DNA of 64,000 bases from Geomonas limicola (GTDB lineage Bacteria > Desulfobacterota > Desulfuromonadia > Geobacterales > Geobacteraceae): contig NZ_BLXZ01000007.1 in the NCBI RefSeq assembly GCF_014193675.1, positions 1-64,000 of the forward strand, read 5' to 3'. The notes beneath the pieces are model-generated. The model was not told where the DNA came from, did not search any database, and saw nothing but the letters and a program-made list of their open reading frames with translations. The position numbers and the translations under genes are program-made. Below, piece after piece: positions 41,988 through 51,802 of this stretch (positions are counted from its first letter, which is position 1; each line of letters starts with the position of its first letter).

Positions 41988-44127
41988 GGGGAGTCAGGCC
42001 ATCAAGCTGCAACTATTGCAGGAACGGGTCAACTACCTGGAGGAGACCAATCTCCACTACCTGCGTACGCTCGACGTGCTTTCAGCCTGCAGCTCGTTTC
42101 AGTCCGACATCTACCGCAACAAAGAACCCTCCTTCGTGGTGCGGGCCATGTTCGAGCAGCTGCGGCGCCTGATACCGTTTCGCACCATGGCCATGTTCAG
42201 CATCGCGGAAGACGCCTCTTTCGAGATCTCGGTCTGCGAGCCGAGCCAGGCCCGCAGCCTCATCGAGAGCGAGTTCCAGGCCAAGGTCGACGACGGCAGC
42301 TTCGCCTGGGCCCTGAACCAGAACCACCCAGTGATCGTCGCCACGATCTGCGGTCGGCAGACCCTGGTACTGCACGTTTTGGCGACCAATTCCCGGATCC
42401 GCGGCATGTTCTGCGGGATCCTCGAGGGGACCGAGAGCTGCGCCGAGGTCTCCACCCTCAACGCCCTGAGCAGCATCCTGATCAGCACCGCCTACGCGGT
42501 GGAGAACTCCGAACTCTACGAGATGCTCCAGGAGAACATGCAGACCCTCGAGGAGAAGGTCTCGCAGCGCACCCAGGAACTGGAGGCGGCCCGACAACTC
42601 GCCGAGGCGGCGACGGTGGCCAAGAGCGAGTTCCTGGCCAACATGAGCCACGAGATCAGGACCCCGATGAACGGCATCATGGGGCTTTCCCGGCTCATGA
42701 TGGACACCGAGCTGACCCGGGAACAACGCCAGTACATGGAATCCCTGGAGAACTCGGCCGAGAACCTGCTCACCATCATCAACGAGATCCTGGACATCTC
42801 CAAGATCGAGGCGGGCAAGGTGGTGCTCGAGGCGGTTCCCTTTGAGCTTTCCGGGTTCCTGGAGCGTTCACTGCAGTCCTTCCAGATCCAGGGGCGCGAG
42901 AAGGGGGTGGAGCTTAAGTTCCAGGTTGCACCGGAACTCCCCAGGGTGCTGGTGGGGGACCCGGTTCGGCTGGGGCAGGTTCTGGCAAACCTGGTGGGAA
43001 ATGCCCTCAAGTTCACCGAGCACGGCAGCGTGTGCGTGGAGAGCCGGCTGGAGGCCGAACTCGACGACTGCATCCGGGTGGCTTTCAGTGTGGTCGATAC
43101 CGGTGTCGGCATTCCCGAGCACGCCCTGGAGAGCATTTTCGAAAAGTTCTCCCAGGCAGACAGCTCGACCACGCGTCTTTACGGCGGCACCGGGCTGGGA
43201 CTCCCCATAAGCCGCAGCCTCGTCGAACTGATGGGGGGCGGGATCAGGGTGGAGAGCAGGGTAGGCGAGGGGAGCTGCTTCCTTTTCACCGTGCTGTGCG
43301 GCATCCCGCACCCGTACGAGGAATCGGCCTTGCAGCCGGCGGCTCCGTGCCCGGAAGGGTCGGTGCGCCCCCTCAATATCCTGGTGGTGGACGATGTCCC
43401 GGTAAACCAACTGATCTCGCAGAAGTTCATCGCGAAAACCGGGGAGCACCTGATCGATGGTGCGGGTAACGGTGCCGAGGCGGTGGAAAAGTGGCGCCAG
43501 GGAGACTACGACCTCATCTTCATGGACGTGCAGATGCCGGTCATGGACGGGCTGCAGGCCACCCGGACCATCCGCTCGGAGGAGCGTGGCAGCCGGGTCC
43601 ACATCTGCGCCATGACCGCCAACGCCATGAAGGAAGACATCACCATCTGCCGCGAGGCGGGGATGGACAGCTACCTTGCCAAGCCGGTGCGGGAGCGCGA
43701 CCTCTGTGCGGTGATCGCGCAGGTTGCCGGCCAGGTCCTGGAACCAGCACTCCAGGCAGAGCCGCGGGGTGCCCAGGACCAGGCTCCCTGCGTCTTTGAT
43801 CGGGACGACCTCCTGGCGCGCCTGGACGGGGCCGAGGCACTGGTCGACCGCTTCGTGGGGATGTTTGTTGAGAGCGTTTCGGGACATCTGCTGGAGCTGG
43901 ATGCGGCGCTACACCGCGAGGACCTGGCCGAGGTCTACTACCGTGCCCACACCGTCGGGGGCACGGCGGCCAACGTCGGCGCCCTGCAGATCCGCGCCCT
44001 GGCCAGCCGGATGGAGCAGATTGCGAAGGAAGGTTCCCTGGAAGGGGTCCCCGCTCTGTTCAGTGCGCTGCAGCAGGCGTTTGTAGACTTTCAGACCGAG
44101 GTTGCTCCTGTGGGAGAAAACGCGTGA
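41974..44127 (+). CDS. Hybrid histidine kinase (GAF-HisKA-HATPase-REC-HPt)
   Basis: A 717-residue soluble kinase. A GAF-like sensor (about 45-175) leads through a coiled coil to the dimerisation domain (phosphohistidine in [14 protein letters not shown]) and ATPase domain ([31 protein letters not shown]). The receiver (about 470-590) has phosphoacceptor in [13 protein letters not shown], and an HPt domain (about 610-710) has the histidine in [16 protein letters not shown]. This is a complete BvgS/ArcB-type phosphorelay feeding a separate regulator, presumably the HD-GYP protein four bases downstream. ATG at 41974 sits almost on GGAGG; a GTG six bases later has better spacing. Confidence 0.93.
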   Translation: MPVPKGSQAIKLQLLQERVNYLEETNLHYLRTLDVLSACSSFQSDIYRNKEPSFVVRAMFEQLRRLIPFRTMAMFSIAEDASFEISVCEPSQARSLIESEFQAKVDDGSFAWALNQNHPVIVATICGRQTLVLHVLATNSRIRGMFCGILEGTESCAEVSTLNALSSILISTAYAVENSELYEMLQENMQTLEEKVSQRTQELEAARQLAEAATVAKSEFLANMSHEIRTPMNGIMGLSRLMMDTELTREQRQYMESLENSAENLLTIINEILDISKIEAGKVVLEAVPFELSGFLERSLQSFQIQGREKGVELKFQVAPELPRVLVGDPVRLGQVLANLVGNALKFTEHGSVCVESRLEAELDDCIRVAFSVVDTGVGIPEHALESIFEKFSQADSSTTRLYGGTGLGLPISRSLVELMGGGIRVESRVGEGSCFLFTVLCGIPHPYEESALQPAAPCPEGSVRPLNILVVDDVPVNQLISQKFIAKTGEHLIDGAGNGAEAVEKWRQGDYDLIFMDVQMPVMDGLQATRTIRSEERGSRVHICAMTANAMKEDITICREAGMDSYLAKPVRERDLCAVIAQVAGQVLEPALQAEPRGAQDQAPCVFDRDDLLARLDGAEALVDRFVGMFVESVSGHLLELDAALHREDLAEVYYRAHTVGGTAANVGALQIRALASRMEQIAKEGSLEGVPALFSALQQAFVDFQTEVAPVGENA

Positions 44128-45230
44128 TAAACGATTCCGTCAAACTTCTGGCCGTCGACGACGTGCCCATGAACCTGGAGCTCTTGGAGCTGATGCTCTC
44201 GGGGTTGGGCGGTGTGGTGCTGAAGGCGCTGCACGGCGGCGAGGCGCTCCGTCTGCTCGAGGAACATCCGGACACCGATACCATCCTGCTCGACCTGGAG
44301 ATGCCGGTACTCAACGGTTTCGATACGTTGGAGACGCTCAAGAAACATCCCCGGTTGCGGGACATTCCGGTCATCGTGGTGACCTCGGACAAGCACGAGG
44401 TGTTGCGCGCCCTGGCCCTGGGGGCCAACGACTTCCTGGGAAAGCCGTACAATCCCGAGGAGTTGCTGCTGAGGGTCCGTAACCACGTGCGCAGCAAGAA
44501 ACTTCTGGACCTGTCCAACAACATGAGCCTGCTCCTCGAGCAGGAGGTGATCCAGAAAACCGCGGACCTCTCGCGCGCCCTGGAGTTTTCCCGCAACGCC
44601 GAGTACGAGATCTCCCTGCGCCTTGGCAGGGCCGCCGAGTTCCGCGATGTGGAAACCGGGATGCACATCCGGCGCATCTCCGAGTTTTCCTACCAGCTCG
44701 GCAAACTTGCCGGACTCTCCGAGAAGGCCTGCCAGGTGCTGCGTTTCTCTTCGCCCCTGCATGATGTCGGCAAGATCGGCATCCCGGACCGGATATTGCT
44801 CAAGCCGGGGTCCCTCGATGACGAGGAGATGCGGGTTATGCGCCTGCACACCCAGATCGGGGCGAGCATCCTCTCGGAAGCCGGACGTTTTCCGCTACTT
44901 GCCGCGGGCCAGATCATCGCGCTGCAGCATCACGAGAAATGGGACGGCTCAGGTTATCCTAACGGGCTGGCCGGCAAGCAGATTCACATCTTCGGGCGCA
45001 TCGTGATGGTGGTCGACGTCTTCGACGCACTTTTGTCCGAGCGCCCCTACAAGAAGGCGTTTTCCCTCGAAGAGACCCTGCGCATCATGGAAAACGGGCG
45101 GGGGATTTTCTTCGATCCGGAACTCCTGACGCTGTTACTGGAAAACCTGGAGCTGTTCTGCCGGATCAGGGGCGAGCTTAAAGATGACGATGCCGGGCCA
45201 CCACTTTTGCAACTGGTCCAGGCTGGATAG
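44124..45230 (+). CDS. Response regulator with HD-GYP phosphodiesterase domain
   Basis: A 368-residue cyclic di-GMP phosphodiesterase candidate. Receiver (about 5-125): [10 protein letters not shown], phosphoacceptor in [17 protein letters not shown] domain (about 165-355): [21 protein letters not shown] and [17 protein letters not shown], with all metal ligands present. The GTG start overlaps the kinase stop by four bases behind GGGAG. The HPt output of that kinase is the probable phosphate donor. This is the second HD-GYP regulator of the window, with the same kinase-regulator coupling as at 1915-5279. Confidence 0.93.
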   Translation: MINDSVKLLAVDDVPMNLELLELMLSGLGGVVLKALHGGEALRLLEEHPDTDTILLDLEMPVLNGFDTLETLKKHPRLRDIPVIVVTSDKHEVLRALALGANDFLGKPYNPEELLLRVRNHVRSKKLLDLSNNMSLLLEQEVIQKTADLSRALEFSRNAEYEISLRLGRAAEFRDVETGMHIRRISEFSYQLGKLAGLSEKACQVLRFSSPLHDVGKIGIPDRILLKPGSLDDEEMRVMRLHTQIGASILSEAGRFPLLAAGQIIALQHHEKWDGSGYPNGLAGKQIHIFGRIVMVVDVFDALLSERPYKKAFSLEETLRIMENGRGIFFDPELLTLLLENLELFCRIRGELKDDDAGPPLLQLVQAG

Positions 45231-45291
45231 CCTGTTCCACAATAGGTGCCCGGAGCCGAACGGCAAGAAGGGCGCCAGGGAGGAGAAAAAG

Positions 45292-45684
45292 ATGAAATGC
45301 TTGATCGTTGACGACGAGATGTTCTGCCGCGAGTTTGTGGCTACCCTTTTGCGCTCCACTGCCGAATGCCACCAGGCAGGGACCGGAGCCGAGGCCCTGG
45401 AAAAATTTAACCAGGCTCTGGCTACCAAGGTTCCCTTCGATCTCGTCATCCTGGACATCATGATGCCCGGAATGAACGGACAGGAAGTGGCCAAGAAGAT
45501 GCGCGAGATCGAGACGGCCCAGGGGGTTGCCAAGAAGGGGCACATCGTCATGCTGACCGCCCTTAACTCGGCCAACGATGCCATGGAGGCGTTCTGCCAG
45601 GCCCAATCGGCAGCCTACCTGGTGAAACCGGTCTCCAAAGACGGGCTCTTCAACATGATCGGCAAGCTCGGTCTGAGCGGGTAG
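45292..45684 (+). CDS. CheY-like single-domain response regulator
   Basis: A 130-residue stand-alone receiver: CLIVDDEMFCREFVATLL, phosphoacceptor in LVILDIMMPGMNG, switch Thr in HIVMLTALNS, and the conserved Lys in AYLVKPVSKDG. The ATG at 45292 follows GGGAGGAG. It lies 61 bases after the HD-GYP gene and ends the operon. It could be a phosphate sink or motor-binding output of the hybrid kinase. Confidence 0.92.
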   Translation: MKCLIVDDEMFCREFVATLLRSTAECHQAGTGAEALEKFNQALATKVPFDLVILDIMMPGMNGQEVAKKMREIETAQGVAKKGHIVMLTALNSANDAMEAFCQAQSAAYLVKPVSKDGLFNMIGKLGLSG

Positions 45685-45714
45685 CCGTTTCCGAATCGGG
45701 TCCTTCCGGTTGTC

Positions 45715-45743
45715 TTGCGGGAGGGAAAGCCCTGCTCTATACT
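45715..45743 (+). promoter_or_regulatory. Sigma-70-like promoter for the DUF4177-like gene
   Basis: TTGCGG, a 17-base spacer and TATACT, 57 bases before the ATG. Confidence 0.6.
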
Positions 45744-45800
45744 TTCCGGGTCCTAAACTGCTCGATCTCCGGCCTGGCGCCGGGGTACTAGGAGGGGGCC

Positions 45801-46016
45801 ATGACCTGGGAATACAAGATCGTCTACTTCTGCATCGAGCCCCTTTCCGATGAACCGGGCTACGAGACCAACCTGCATGAGGGGGTGCACATGCTCAACG
45901 AGCTCGGCGCCCAAGGGTGGGAGCTGGTTCAGTTTCTCGGTCACCCGGTCTCGGACGATGCCTGGAAACATCACGCGGTCTTCAAGCGGCCGTGCCCGGC
46001 AGTACCACCAAGCTGA
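45801..46016 (+). CDS. Small DUF4177-like protein
   Basis: A 71-residue protein whose MTWEYKIVYFCIEPLS, MLNELGAQGWELVQFLG and WKHHAVFKRP follow the DUF4177 pattern (a short beta sheet with a conserved LN-LG-xxGWELV). AGGAGGGGG precedes the ATG. It has its own promoter and terminator. Function unknown. Confidence 0.75.
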   Translation: MTWEYKIVYFCIEPLSDEPGYETNLHEGVHMLNELGAQGWELVQFLGHPVSDDAWKHHAVFKRPCPAVPPS

Positions 46017-46079
46017 GCGAGACGTTCTGTAGCGCGTCTCCCCCAAGGAGAACGCAGCTACCACTAGTTGCTACACACT

Positions 46080-46115
46080 AAAGCGCCCGGTGCAGGTATT
46101 CGCACCGGGCGCTTT
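46080..46115. terminator. Rho-independent terminator
   Basis: A perfect 14-base-pair stem (46080-46093 with 46102-46115) around an eight-base loop. The T run is short (TTT), but the stem is strong and it lies between the DUF4177-like gene and the converging chemoreceptor gene. Confidence 0.8.
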
Positions 46116-46172
46116 GCGTCGTGTTGGCTTAATTTGCTGCCGGATACCGTTCGTGTTTCGCGCTCCTAAGAC

Positions 46173-47795
46173 TCAGGCGAGCTTGAACTGGGTCACCAGG
46201 GTGCTCAAGTCGTCGGAGAGGCTGGCGAGCTGCGCTGCAGCCTGCGACGAGTCTTGGGAGCCTTGGGCCGAACTCTGAACGATCTCGGCGATCTTGTTGA
46301 TGTTGCCGGTGATCTCGCCGATCGTTGCGGTCTGCTCTTCGGCGGCAGTGGCAATCTGGTTCACCTGCACGCTCACCGCGTTGATCTGGTCCAGAATTTC
46401 CTGGAGTGCCGCTCCCGATCTGGACGCTTCCTCGGTTCCCTTTTGCACCTCGCGCACCCCTTCCTCCATGGCTCCGACCGCTCCCTTTGTCTCGGTCTGG
46501 ATCGCCTTGATCATCTCACCGATCTCGCGGGTCGCCTTGGTGGTCCGCTCGGCCAGGGCACGTACCTCGTCTGCCACAACCGCAAAGCCGCGTCCCTGTT
46601 CGCCGGCCCGAGCCGCTTCGATGGCGGCGTTGAGTGCCAACAGGTTGGTCTGGTCCGCGATGTCCTCGATGGTGCCGACGATGGCGCCGATCTGGTCGGA
46701 ACGCTCCCCCAGGCTCTCGACGGTGTGCGAGGTGGCGTTGACCCGCTCGGCGATTCGGTTCATCACCTCTACGGTCTGGGCTACCACCTGAGCACCCGCC
46801 TCGGCGGCGCTGGTCGCCTGCTGCGCGCTGCGTGCCGCGGCGTGGCAGTTCTGGGCGATATCGTTGGAGGTGGCCGACATCTCCTCGCTGGCCGTTGCCA
46901 CGGTCTGGGTCTGGCAGGCCACCTCCTCGGCACCGCTGGCGATCTTGGTCGCGGTGCCGTGCAACTGGGTCGAGGATGAGGCGATGCTCGCCGCGATGCT
47001 GGTGGTCTGCGCCACGATCTCGCGCAGGTTCTGCATCATGTTCTGCAGGGCGGCCATCAGGTGCCCGGTCTCGGTCCCGTCGATGCCGGTTACCTCGACC
47101 GTGAGGTCACGCCGGGCAATGCGATCCGCCGTGTCCACTGCCGCGTTGAGCGGTCGGGTGATGCTGGCGACGATCCAAAGCGACACACCCGCCGCGATGC
47201 AGGTAGCTACCGCCATGATGACGATGATGGCCCAGCGGGCCGCCCGCGCACTTTTCGCAGTCTCGCCTCCCTCCAGCCGCGCCCGCTGCAGGACGTCGTT
47301 TTGCAACTGGATCAGGGCATTCTGATAGCTGTCGCGCAACGGGCGCAACTCGCCCAGTAGCCGCACTGCCTGGTCCCGTTTTCCTTCCTGCAACAGTGCC
47401 ACGACCTGGTTCCGGGTAGCGCTGTAGGGTGCCCGTTGAGCCGCCACCGCGTGGAATAGCGCCTTCTCCCTGTCCGACTGCAGTGTTCCCTTCAGCTTTT
47501 CCAGACTCTCTCCGGCTGCCTTCTGGTTTGCCGTTAGTGGCGCCAACTCTTTGGCGACCCGCTCCTGGTTCTTTGCCATCGCGGCCTCGTCGATGTGCAG
47601 TGCGCTCGAGGAGATGGCCAGGTTGATATCCGCCACCCACTTGATCTGGGGGATCCGGGTGTTCATCAGGTTTTCGATGTTGTGATTCAGCCGGCTGATG
47701 GAGATCAGCGCGGTACCGGCGACGACCGCGCAGAGGGCCATCAGTACGCCAAAACCGAGAAAAAGTTTCATCTTGATCTTCAGGTCCGTTGTCAT
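46173..47795 (-). CDS. Methyl-accepting chemotaxis protein
   Basis: A 540-residue transmembrane chemoreceptor. Two membrane helices (about 10-33 and 190-212) bracket a periplasmic four-helix sensor. HAMP (about 212-265) and a long signalling coiled coil follow, with the CheA/CheW-binding hairpin tip [19 protein letters not shown]. The C-terminus lacks a CheR-tethering pentapeptide. The ATG at 47795 follows GGGAGG; an in-frame start 48 bases upstream has no site. A strong sigma-70-type promoter is at 47906-47933. Confidence 0.94.
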   Translation of the reverse strand: MTTDLKIKMKLFLGFGVLMALCAVVAGTALISISRLNHNIENLMNTRIPQIKWVADINLAISSSALHIDEAAMAKNQERVAKELAPLTANQKAAGESLEKLKGTLQSDREKALFHAVAAQRAPYSATRNQVVALLQEGKRDQAVRLLGELRPLRDSYQNALIQLQNDVLQRARLEGGETAKSARAARWAIIVIMAVATCIAAGVSLWIVASITRPLNAAVDTADRIARRDLTVEVTGIDGTETGHLMAALQNMMQNLREIVAQTTSIAASIASSSTQLHGTATKIASGAEEVACQTQTVATASEEMSATSNDIAQNCHAAARSAQQATSAAEAGAQVVAQTVEVMNRIAERVNATSHTVESLGERSDQIGAIVGTIEDIADQTNLLALNAAIEAARAGEQGRGFAVVADEVRALAERTTKATREIGEMIKAIQTETKGAVGAMEEGVREVQKGTEEASRSGAALQEILDQINAVSVQVNQIATAAEEQTATIGEITGNINKIAEIVQSSAQGSQDSSQAAAQLASLSDDLSTLVTQFKLA

Positions 47796-47905
47796 GAGGT
47801 CCTCCCGGGGCCGGTGCTGATCAATGAGACGGTGACAAACCATTGTATGTCGGGTTGTTAACGTGCTGAAACAGGCGGGAAAAGATTAGGAAAAATTCAT
47901 AGGGT

Positions 47906-47933
47906 AGTATAGGGGGCGGTGCAGGATAGTCAA
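47906..47933 (-). promoter_or_regulatory. Sigma-70-like promoter for the chemoreceptor gene
   Basis: The minus strand carries TTGACT, a 16-base spacer and TATACT, about 110 bases before the start codon. The chemoreceptor therefore appears to be outside sigma-28 control. Confidence 0.6.
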
Positions 47934-48089
47934 GAAGCCAATGGGGATCGAGGGAGACGGGTCCGGGGTAGCGAAGTTGGGGGCCCAGGGGCCTTCGGTA
48001 GGGGACGGGAGTGCCGAAGCTCGTGACGGCGAGGAAGCCGGAAGGGGGATAGGAGGGGGCGGCGGTGCGATCCTGCCGCTCATTGCGGG

Positions 48090-49085
48090 TCAGTCGGCAA
48101 AGGTGAGGGCCGACCACCAGGAGAACAGGATCGCGGCTGAGCTTGCCAGGCAGAGGACCGCGTTGGTGAGACGACCGGGGCGGCCGTAAATCCCGACCAG
48201 GAGCTCGGTAAGCCAACCCAGTACCAGGCCCGACAGGAAACCGAAGAAGTGGGCGCCCAGGTCGGTCTGTTTCCCCTCGCTCCCCAGGAGCACCAGGAGT
48301 GCGAGTGCGGCTGCCACCGGGACGGGCCAGCGGCGGCGCAGGTGGTGACGGTAGCGCATCATGGCGATGGCGCCGAGGCTTCCTACGGCGGCAAAGACCG
48401 CGGTGGATCCGCCGATCGAGGCATGGCTTGGGAGCTGGACCCAGGCGTTCAAAAGGTTACCAAGCATGCCCGCGGCGAGGAGCAGGCTCCAGGCGAGTCC
48501 GGAACCGAGGTCGCGGCAGAGGTAGACGATGAAGAGACCGCCGATGGAGAGGTTGCTGAGCAGGTGCAGCCAGTCGGCGTGCAGGGTGAGCGAGGTAGCG
48601 AGCCGCCACCACTCGCCGTCCAGGATCCGGTGCACCTGGGCGCTGCCGATCTCAACCCAGTCGACCGGGTGGCGCCCGAGGACCGTCAGATCGAGACGGG
48701 TCAGGTTGTGAAAGGTGGCAACCAGCAGGAGCACCGAGAGGGTCGGCAGGGTGTTTTCCCTCATGGGACGCACCGGAGGGAGCAGCGGCGGCCAGTCGCG
48801 GTTCTCCTTAACGAAGCGGCGCAGTTCCTCCGTGGCCGTGTCGAGGTCCGGGCGGAGCACCTGGACCCGCCAGCCGTATTCTACCGGGAGGATGCGGGCC
48901 TCCAAGAAGCGCGACTCAAGGACCAGGGCCCAGAGCTGGGCCTTGCGCTGGGTCAGGCGCCCAGTGCTGCCGTCCACGCTGTAGGCCGGCACGCTCACCC
49001 AGTCCTGTTCGGGCGTCTCGGTAATGTCTGGTTCCGGTACCTGTTCCATGGCCGGGAGTATTGCAGAAACCTCGTCGGATGTCAT
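48090..49085 (-). CDS. Rhomboid-family intramembrane serine protease
   Basis: A 331-residue membrane protein. About 115 cytoplasmic residues precede the six-helix rhomboid core. The catalytic serine lies in IGGSTAVFAAVG and the catalytic histidine in LGAHFFGFLSGLVLG, with the helix 2 HLLSN motif also present. The ATG at 49085 has no clear ribosome site, and a second ATG 36 bases downstream is no better, so the start is uncertain. Substrates are unknown. Confidence 0.88.
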   Translation of the reverse strand: MTSDEVSAILPAMEQVPEPDITETPEQDWVSVPAYSVDGSTGRLTQRKAQLWALVLESRFLEARILPVEYGWRVQVLRPDLDTATEELRRFVKENRDWPPLLPPVRPMRENTLPTLSVLLLVATFHNLTRLDLTVLGRHPVDWVEIGSAQVHRILDGEWWRLATSLTLHADWLHLLSNLSIGGLFIVYLCRDLGSGLAWSLLLAAGMLGNLLNAWVQLPSHASIGGSTAVFAAVGSLGAIAMMRYRHHLRRRWPVPVAAALALLVLLGSEGKQTDLGAHFFGFLSGLVLGWLTELLVGIYGRPGRLTNAVLCLASSAAILFSWWSALTFAD

Positions 49086-49207
49086 CAAGAGAAGTCGCGG
49101 GGAGGCAACAGCAGCAGGGGTTCCCGTCGAAGGTTCCTTGGCTTCGCGGTGTCACGAGTCCGGGCGGAAGTACCGGGTTGACCGTGCGACTGGCTGCACT
49201 GATTGCC

Positions 49208-49235
49208 TTGACTATTGAAAGGGTGATGTTAAAAC
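49208..49235 (+). promoter_or_regulatory. Sigma-70-like promoter for the ferredoxin gene
   Basis: TTGACT, a 16-base spacer and TAAAAC, about 90 bases before the ferredoxin ATG. Confidence 0.45.
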
Positions 49236-49326
49236 AATTTAAGATTTTCGCCACGGCTGCGACTGCTCATGCGGCCCAATCAGATCAAGGCGGGACTGTC
49301 ACAGGATCCGTCAAAGGGGAGAGACA

Positions 49327-49515
49327 ATGGCAAAAGAACCGTACGTCGACAAGAACGTGTGCATCAGTTGTGAATTATGCGTCAACATGGTGCCTGACGT
49401 CTTCCAGATGGGGGAAGATGGTTTTGCTGAAGTACATGATCCCACCGGTGCTTCGGAAAAGGAAATTCAGGATGCCATCGACAACTGTCCGGTCAACTGC
49501 ATAACATGGCAATAA
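49327..49515 (+). CDS. [4Fe-4S] ferredoxin, single cluster
   Basis: A 62-residue small ferredoxin. Cluster ligands Cys12, Cys15 and Cys18 (CISCELC) pair with Cys54 in NCPVNC; Cys58 is additional. GGGGAG precedes the ATG. The final codons matter: the DNA CCGGTCAACTGCAT near the 3' end recurs 2.3 kb away beside a second, divergent ferredoxin tail ending NCPVNCIHWQ. The present 3' end (ITWQ) therefore appears to have been supplied or altered by an insertion, as happens when elements integrate at the end of a gene and restore its reading frame. Confidence 0.92.
   Translation: MAKEPYVDKNVCISCELCVNMVPDVFQMGEDGFAEVHDPTGASEKEIQDAIDNCPVNCITWQ
49489..49502 (+). repeat. Direct repeat A, left copy (ferredoxin 3' end)
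   Basis: The 14 bases CCGGTCAACTGCAT are identical to 51815-51828; both encode Pro-Val-Asn-Cys-Ile in a ferredoxin frame. Confidence 0.85.
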
Positions 49516-49567
49516 ACAGTTTAAAACCAGGTAGTTATGTGGCCTGGGTGTTCTTAAGTGCTACCTT

Positions 49568-49584
49568 TTTGTTACCGAATGCGT
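49568..49584 (+). repeat. Direct repeat B, left copy
   Basis: TTTGTTACCGAATGCGT, identical to 51675-51691. The copies are 2107 bases apart and bracket the AT-rich cargo. Confidence 0.85.
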
Positions 49585-49777
49585 AAGTGACCGAAATCAT
49601 GTAAGTATTTAGTTGAATCCGCCGGGCCTGCTATTGAAATGGATACAGTTGTCGTGACTGTGTGTTCTATATGCTCGCTTTCGCTGCCAAGTATGCACTG
49701 ATGAGGCGGTTTAGCTGGTCAAAAGATGCTGCCGCTAAAAGCATCAGCAGGAACCACAGAAAAACACAGACGAAATG

Positions 49778-49805
49778 CAAGTCGCCCTGGAGACAGGGCG
49801 ACTTG
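49778..49805. repeat. Perfect 12-bp hairpin with GNRA-type loop
   Basis: CAAGTCGCCCTG and CAGGGCGACTTG pair without mismatch around GAGA. On the plus strand the loop is a GNRA tetraloop, which makes a very stable RNA hairpin. There is no T run, so it is not a normal terminator. It may be part of an RNA element or a recombination site. Confidence 0.75.
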
Positions 49806-50027
49806 GCTACATCGAGAGGGGGGTGGGAGACGTAAACCTGAACCATGAATTCGGACACTACCTGCCTCTTGGCCTTGTAATTGTCACCGCAGTTTCCTTG
49901 TCTAAAGCCGTAGATGCCGAACGTAGCAAAGTGCTTGTTCTTCAGGGAAAGCAAAAAACGCAGTAAACCTAGATGCTTAGTGGATTGCCGCGTTTTAGAA
50001 ATTTAATTGGCCAAGTGGCGCCTTGGG

Positions 50028-50906
50028 TCATTTGTGCCGTTTAAGGTCGTTAAGGTAGTTGCTAAGATTGATGGCATATGCAAAAGCTATTTCGATCGAA
50101 TCACTGTCATCTAACTTTCGTAGCATAAAATGTTCAAAAAGGTTTGTACTATGAGGCTCCACAAAATGAACTAAATTTACGTCATCTTCCGTATTTGCAG
50201 ATAAAGTCGTGGTTATTTTTTCATAAAGAAAAAATTTATCTGTTTTATTTCCGATATTAAGATTGATTCCATATGTATGAACAAAAGCTCTCAACATTCC
50301 CAAAGGGCTACTCATGTTTATATCATTTAAATCTATGTCATCGTAATATACTCTCCACGCAGAGATAACAGTCTGAGTAGAACCATGCCTAGCGGCAGTA
50401 ACCACTAAGGACATGTTGCTATCAGTAACATTTTTCATGTACAGTGAAGCAGCTGAGCCATCTTCAAATCCAAATTTTTCAGGAATCAGATGTTCAACTT
50501 CATCTGGATAATGAATTGCCTCTTCAATGTGTGCAGGACGAACATATAACTTAAAAAAAGAATTCCAAAAATTTTTAGTGTATTCTATTTTATAAAGGTC
50601 AGATCTTAGGACACCTTTTTGTCCTAATCTTTTTTTTGCATCATCAGAATTTTTACCTTTAAATGCTGCCCTTGAAATTTCGTTTACTATAAAATTGTAT
50701 AGTTTTGCTTGGGCAACGCTGGAGTCGTCTGATTCAATAATATTTAGTTTAGTTCTAACCTCTCTCATTACTGCGTCTAAAATGTTAGAATCAAACTTCA
50801 ATGAAGGCGGTTTGTTGTATGGGTGTGGCAACATCTTCAGTGTAAGAGCAGCTAATATGCCCTCAATTGTTTTTGTATCATGATTTCGCAGAGCTTTAAT
50901 CTTCAT
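50028..50906 (-). CDS. Hypothetical island protein, 292 aa
   Basis: Not recognised. A soluble, mixed alpha/beta protein without signal peptide or membrane helix, starting MKIKALRNHDTKTIEGILAA. It is strongly AT-biased in codon use compared with all chromosomal genes in the window. It starts two bases after the stop of the 160-residue protein gene (TAG-CC-ATG), so the two are translated together and probably act together. Paired unknown genes in a small island are often defence or toxin-antitoxin modules, but nothing here proves it. Confidence 0.78.
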   Translation of the reverse strand: MKIKALRNHDTKTIEGILAALTLKMLPHPYNKPPSLKFDSNILDAVMREVRTKLNIIESDDSSVAQAKLYNFIVNEISRAAFKGKNSDDAKKRLGQKGVLRSDLYKIEYTKNFWNSFFKLYVRPAHIEEAIHYPDEVEHLIPEKFGFEDGSAASLYMKNVTDSNMSLVVTAARHGSTQTVISAWRVYYDDIDLNDINMSSPLGMLRAFVHTYGINLNIGNKTDKFFLYEKITTTLSANTEDDVNLVHFVEPHSTNLFEHFMLRKLDDSDSIEIAFAYAINLSNYLNDLKRHK

Positions 50907-50908
50907 GG

Positions 50909-51391
50909 CTATATCTCTATAATATCAAATTCACATCTGGTCAGGTCACTAATTATATATTCTCTACCTACTCCGGCTCGTTGGGAGGCGGGAACTAGTT
51001 GTAGCCTGGAAGCAACTGGTGGCTGAGGTATGACGTAAATCAAGGGCTTCCAGTCTTTAGATGTAGCGTTATTTACTAAATATATGATTTCATCTTTTTC
51101 GTCCGGACTAATAATTCCTGCAGCTTCCCAATCAATAGCCAAACGCAGAAAAGAAGCCTTTTGTTCCGCAATTTTCGCGCTGTGTAAATCTCCTCTGTCA
51201 ACGTCTTGCTTCAGTTGTCTGTAAATGTCAGCGGGGTTAGAACTCGGAGGGGTTTGTGACCCTGCGGTATAACGACCCTGTGCTGTTCCGTCAAAAAATT
51301 CACTACACCAAACATAATGAATATCGTTCCGGAACATTTCTTGAATTGTTAGTTTAAGCCGAACATTGGTTGAGTAGAGTAACTGTCGCAT
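50909..51391 (-). CDS. Hypothetical island protein, 160 aa
   Basis: Not recognised. It begins MRQLLYSTNVRLKLTIQEMF and contains YVWCSEFFDGT near the N-terminus and a helical middle (DIYRQLKQDVDRGDLHSAKI), ending in an acidic tail. No signal peptide. The ATG at 51391 lies 15 bases from AGGAG, so the start is uncertain; a short ORF in another frame overlaps this start (51354-51476) and ends just inside it, which might provide translational coupling. First gene of the two-gene island operon; AT-rich codon use. Confidence 0.72.
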   Translation of the reverse strand: MRQLLYSTNVRLKLTIQEMFRNDIHYVWCSEFFDGTAQGRYTAGSQTPPSSNPADIYRQLKQDVDRGDLHSAKIAEQKASFLRLAIDWEAAGIISPDEKDEIIYLVNNATSKDWKPLIYVIPQPPVASRLQLVPASQRAGVGREYIISDLTRCEFDIIEI

Positions 51392-51674
51392 GCTTAATCA
51401 AGGTGTCTCCTGAGGATCGCTTAAGAAAGTCTACCATAACGGATGCAAACTCCAAACTCAAGTTTTTTATGCACATCGAATACCCTTGAGACGTCGTTGT
51501 CTCCAGAAAAGCCCCGTTGATTGGGCACTCGGCTGGCCAATTTCTTGTGCTCTGTAAAAACCGACATCTTGTCGCTCTAGAAATCGAACGACTCGGGAAT
51601 CTCATCGCATTGTCAACCCGCCTAGTGCCCACCTTTTCGTGATATGATTATCCAAAGTCATTCTATGTTACCGA

Positions 51675-51691
51675 TTTGTTACCGAATGCGT
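51675..51691 (+). repeat. Direct repeat B, right copy
   Basis: TTTGTTACCGAATGCGT, identical to 49568-49584. Confidence 0.85.
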
Positions 51692-51802
51692 TTCGCTAGT
51701 ATGCTTCACGATGCTTCAGTATGCTTCATCATAAATCAGTAAATGCTTGATATTACGGACATTAAACTTGAAATTACTTATGCATATCAATAGGTTGCAG
51801 AT

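Larger units (their letters stand above)
49516..50027. other. Non-coding left part of the insertion
   Basis: No well-supported gene. Two overlapping antiparallel ORFs (49667-49954 minus, 49775-49966 plus) lack ribosome sites and recognisable sequence. The region contains direct repeat B and a perfect 12-base-pair hairpin at 49778-49805. Confidence 0.5.

Noticed and set aside
49667..49954. A 95-codon minus-strand ORF, and a plus-strand ORF at 49775-49966.
   Set aside because: The two overlap antiparallel, lack ribosome sites, and both run through a perfect hairpin. Neither gives a recognisable protein.
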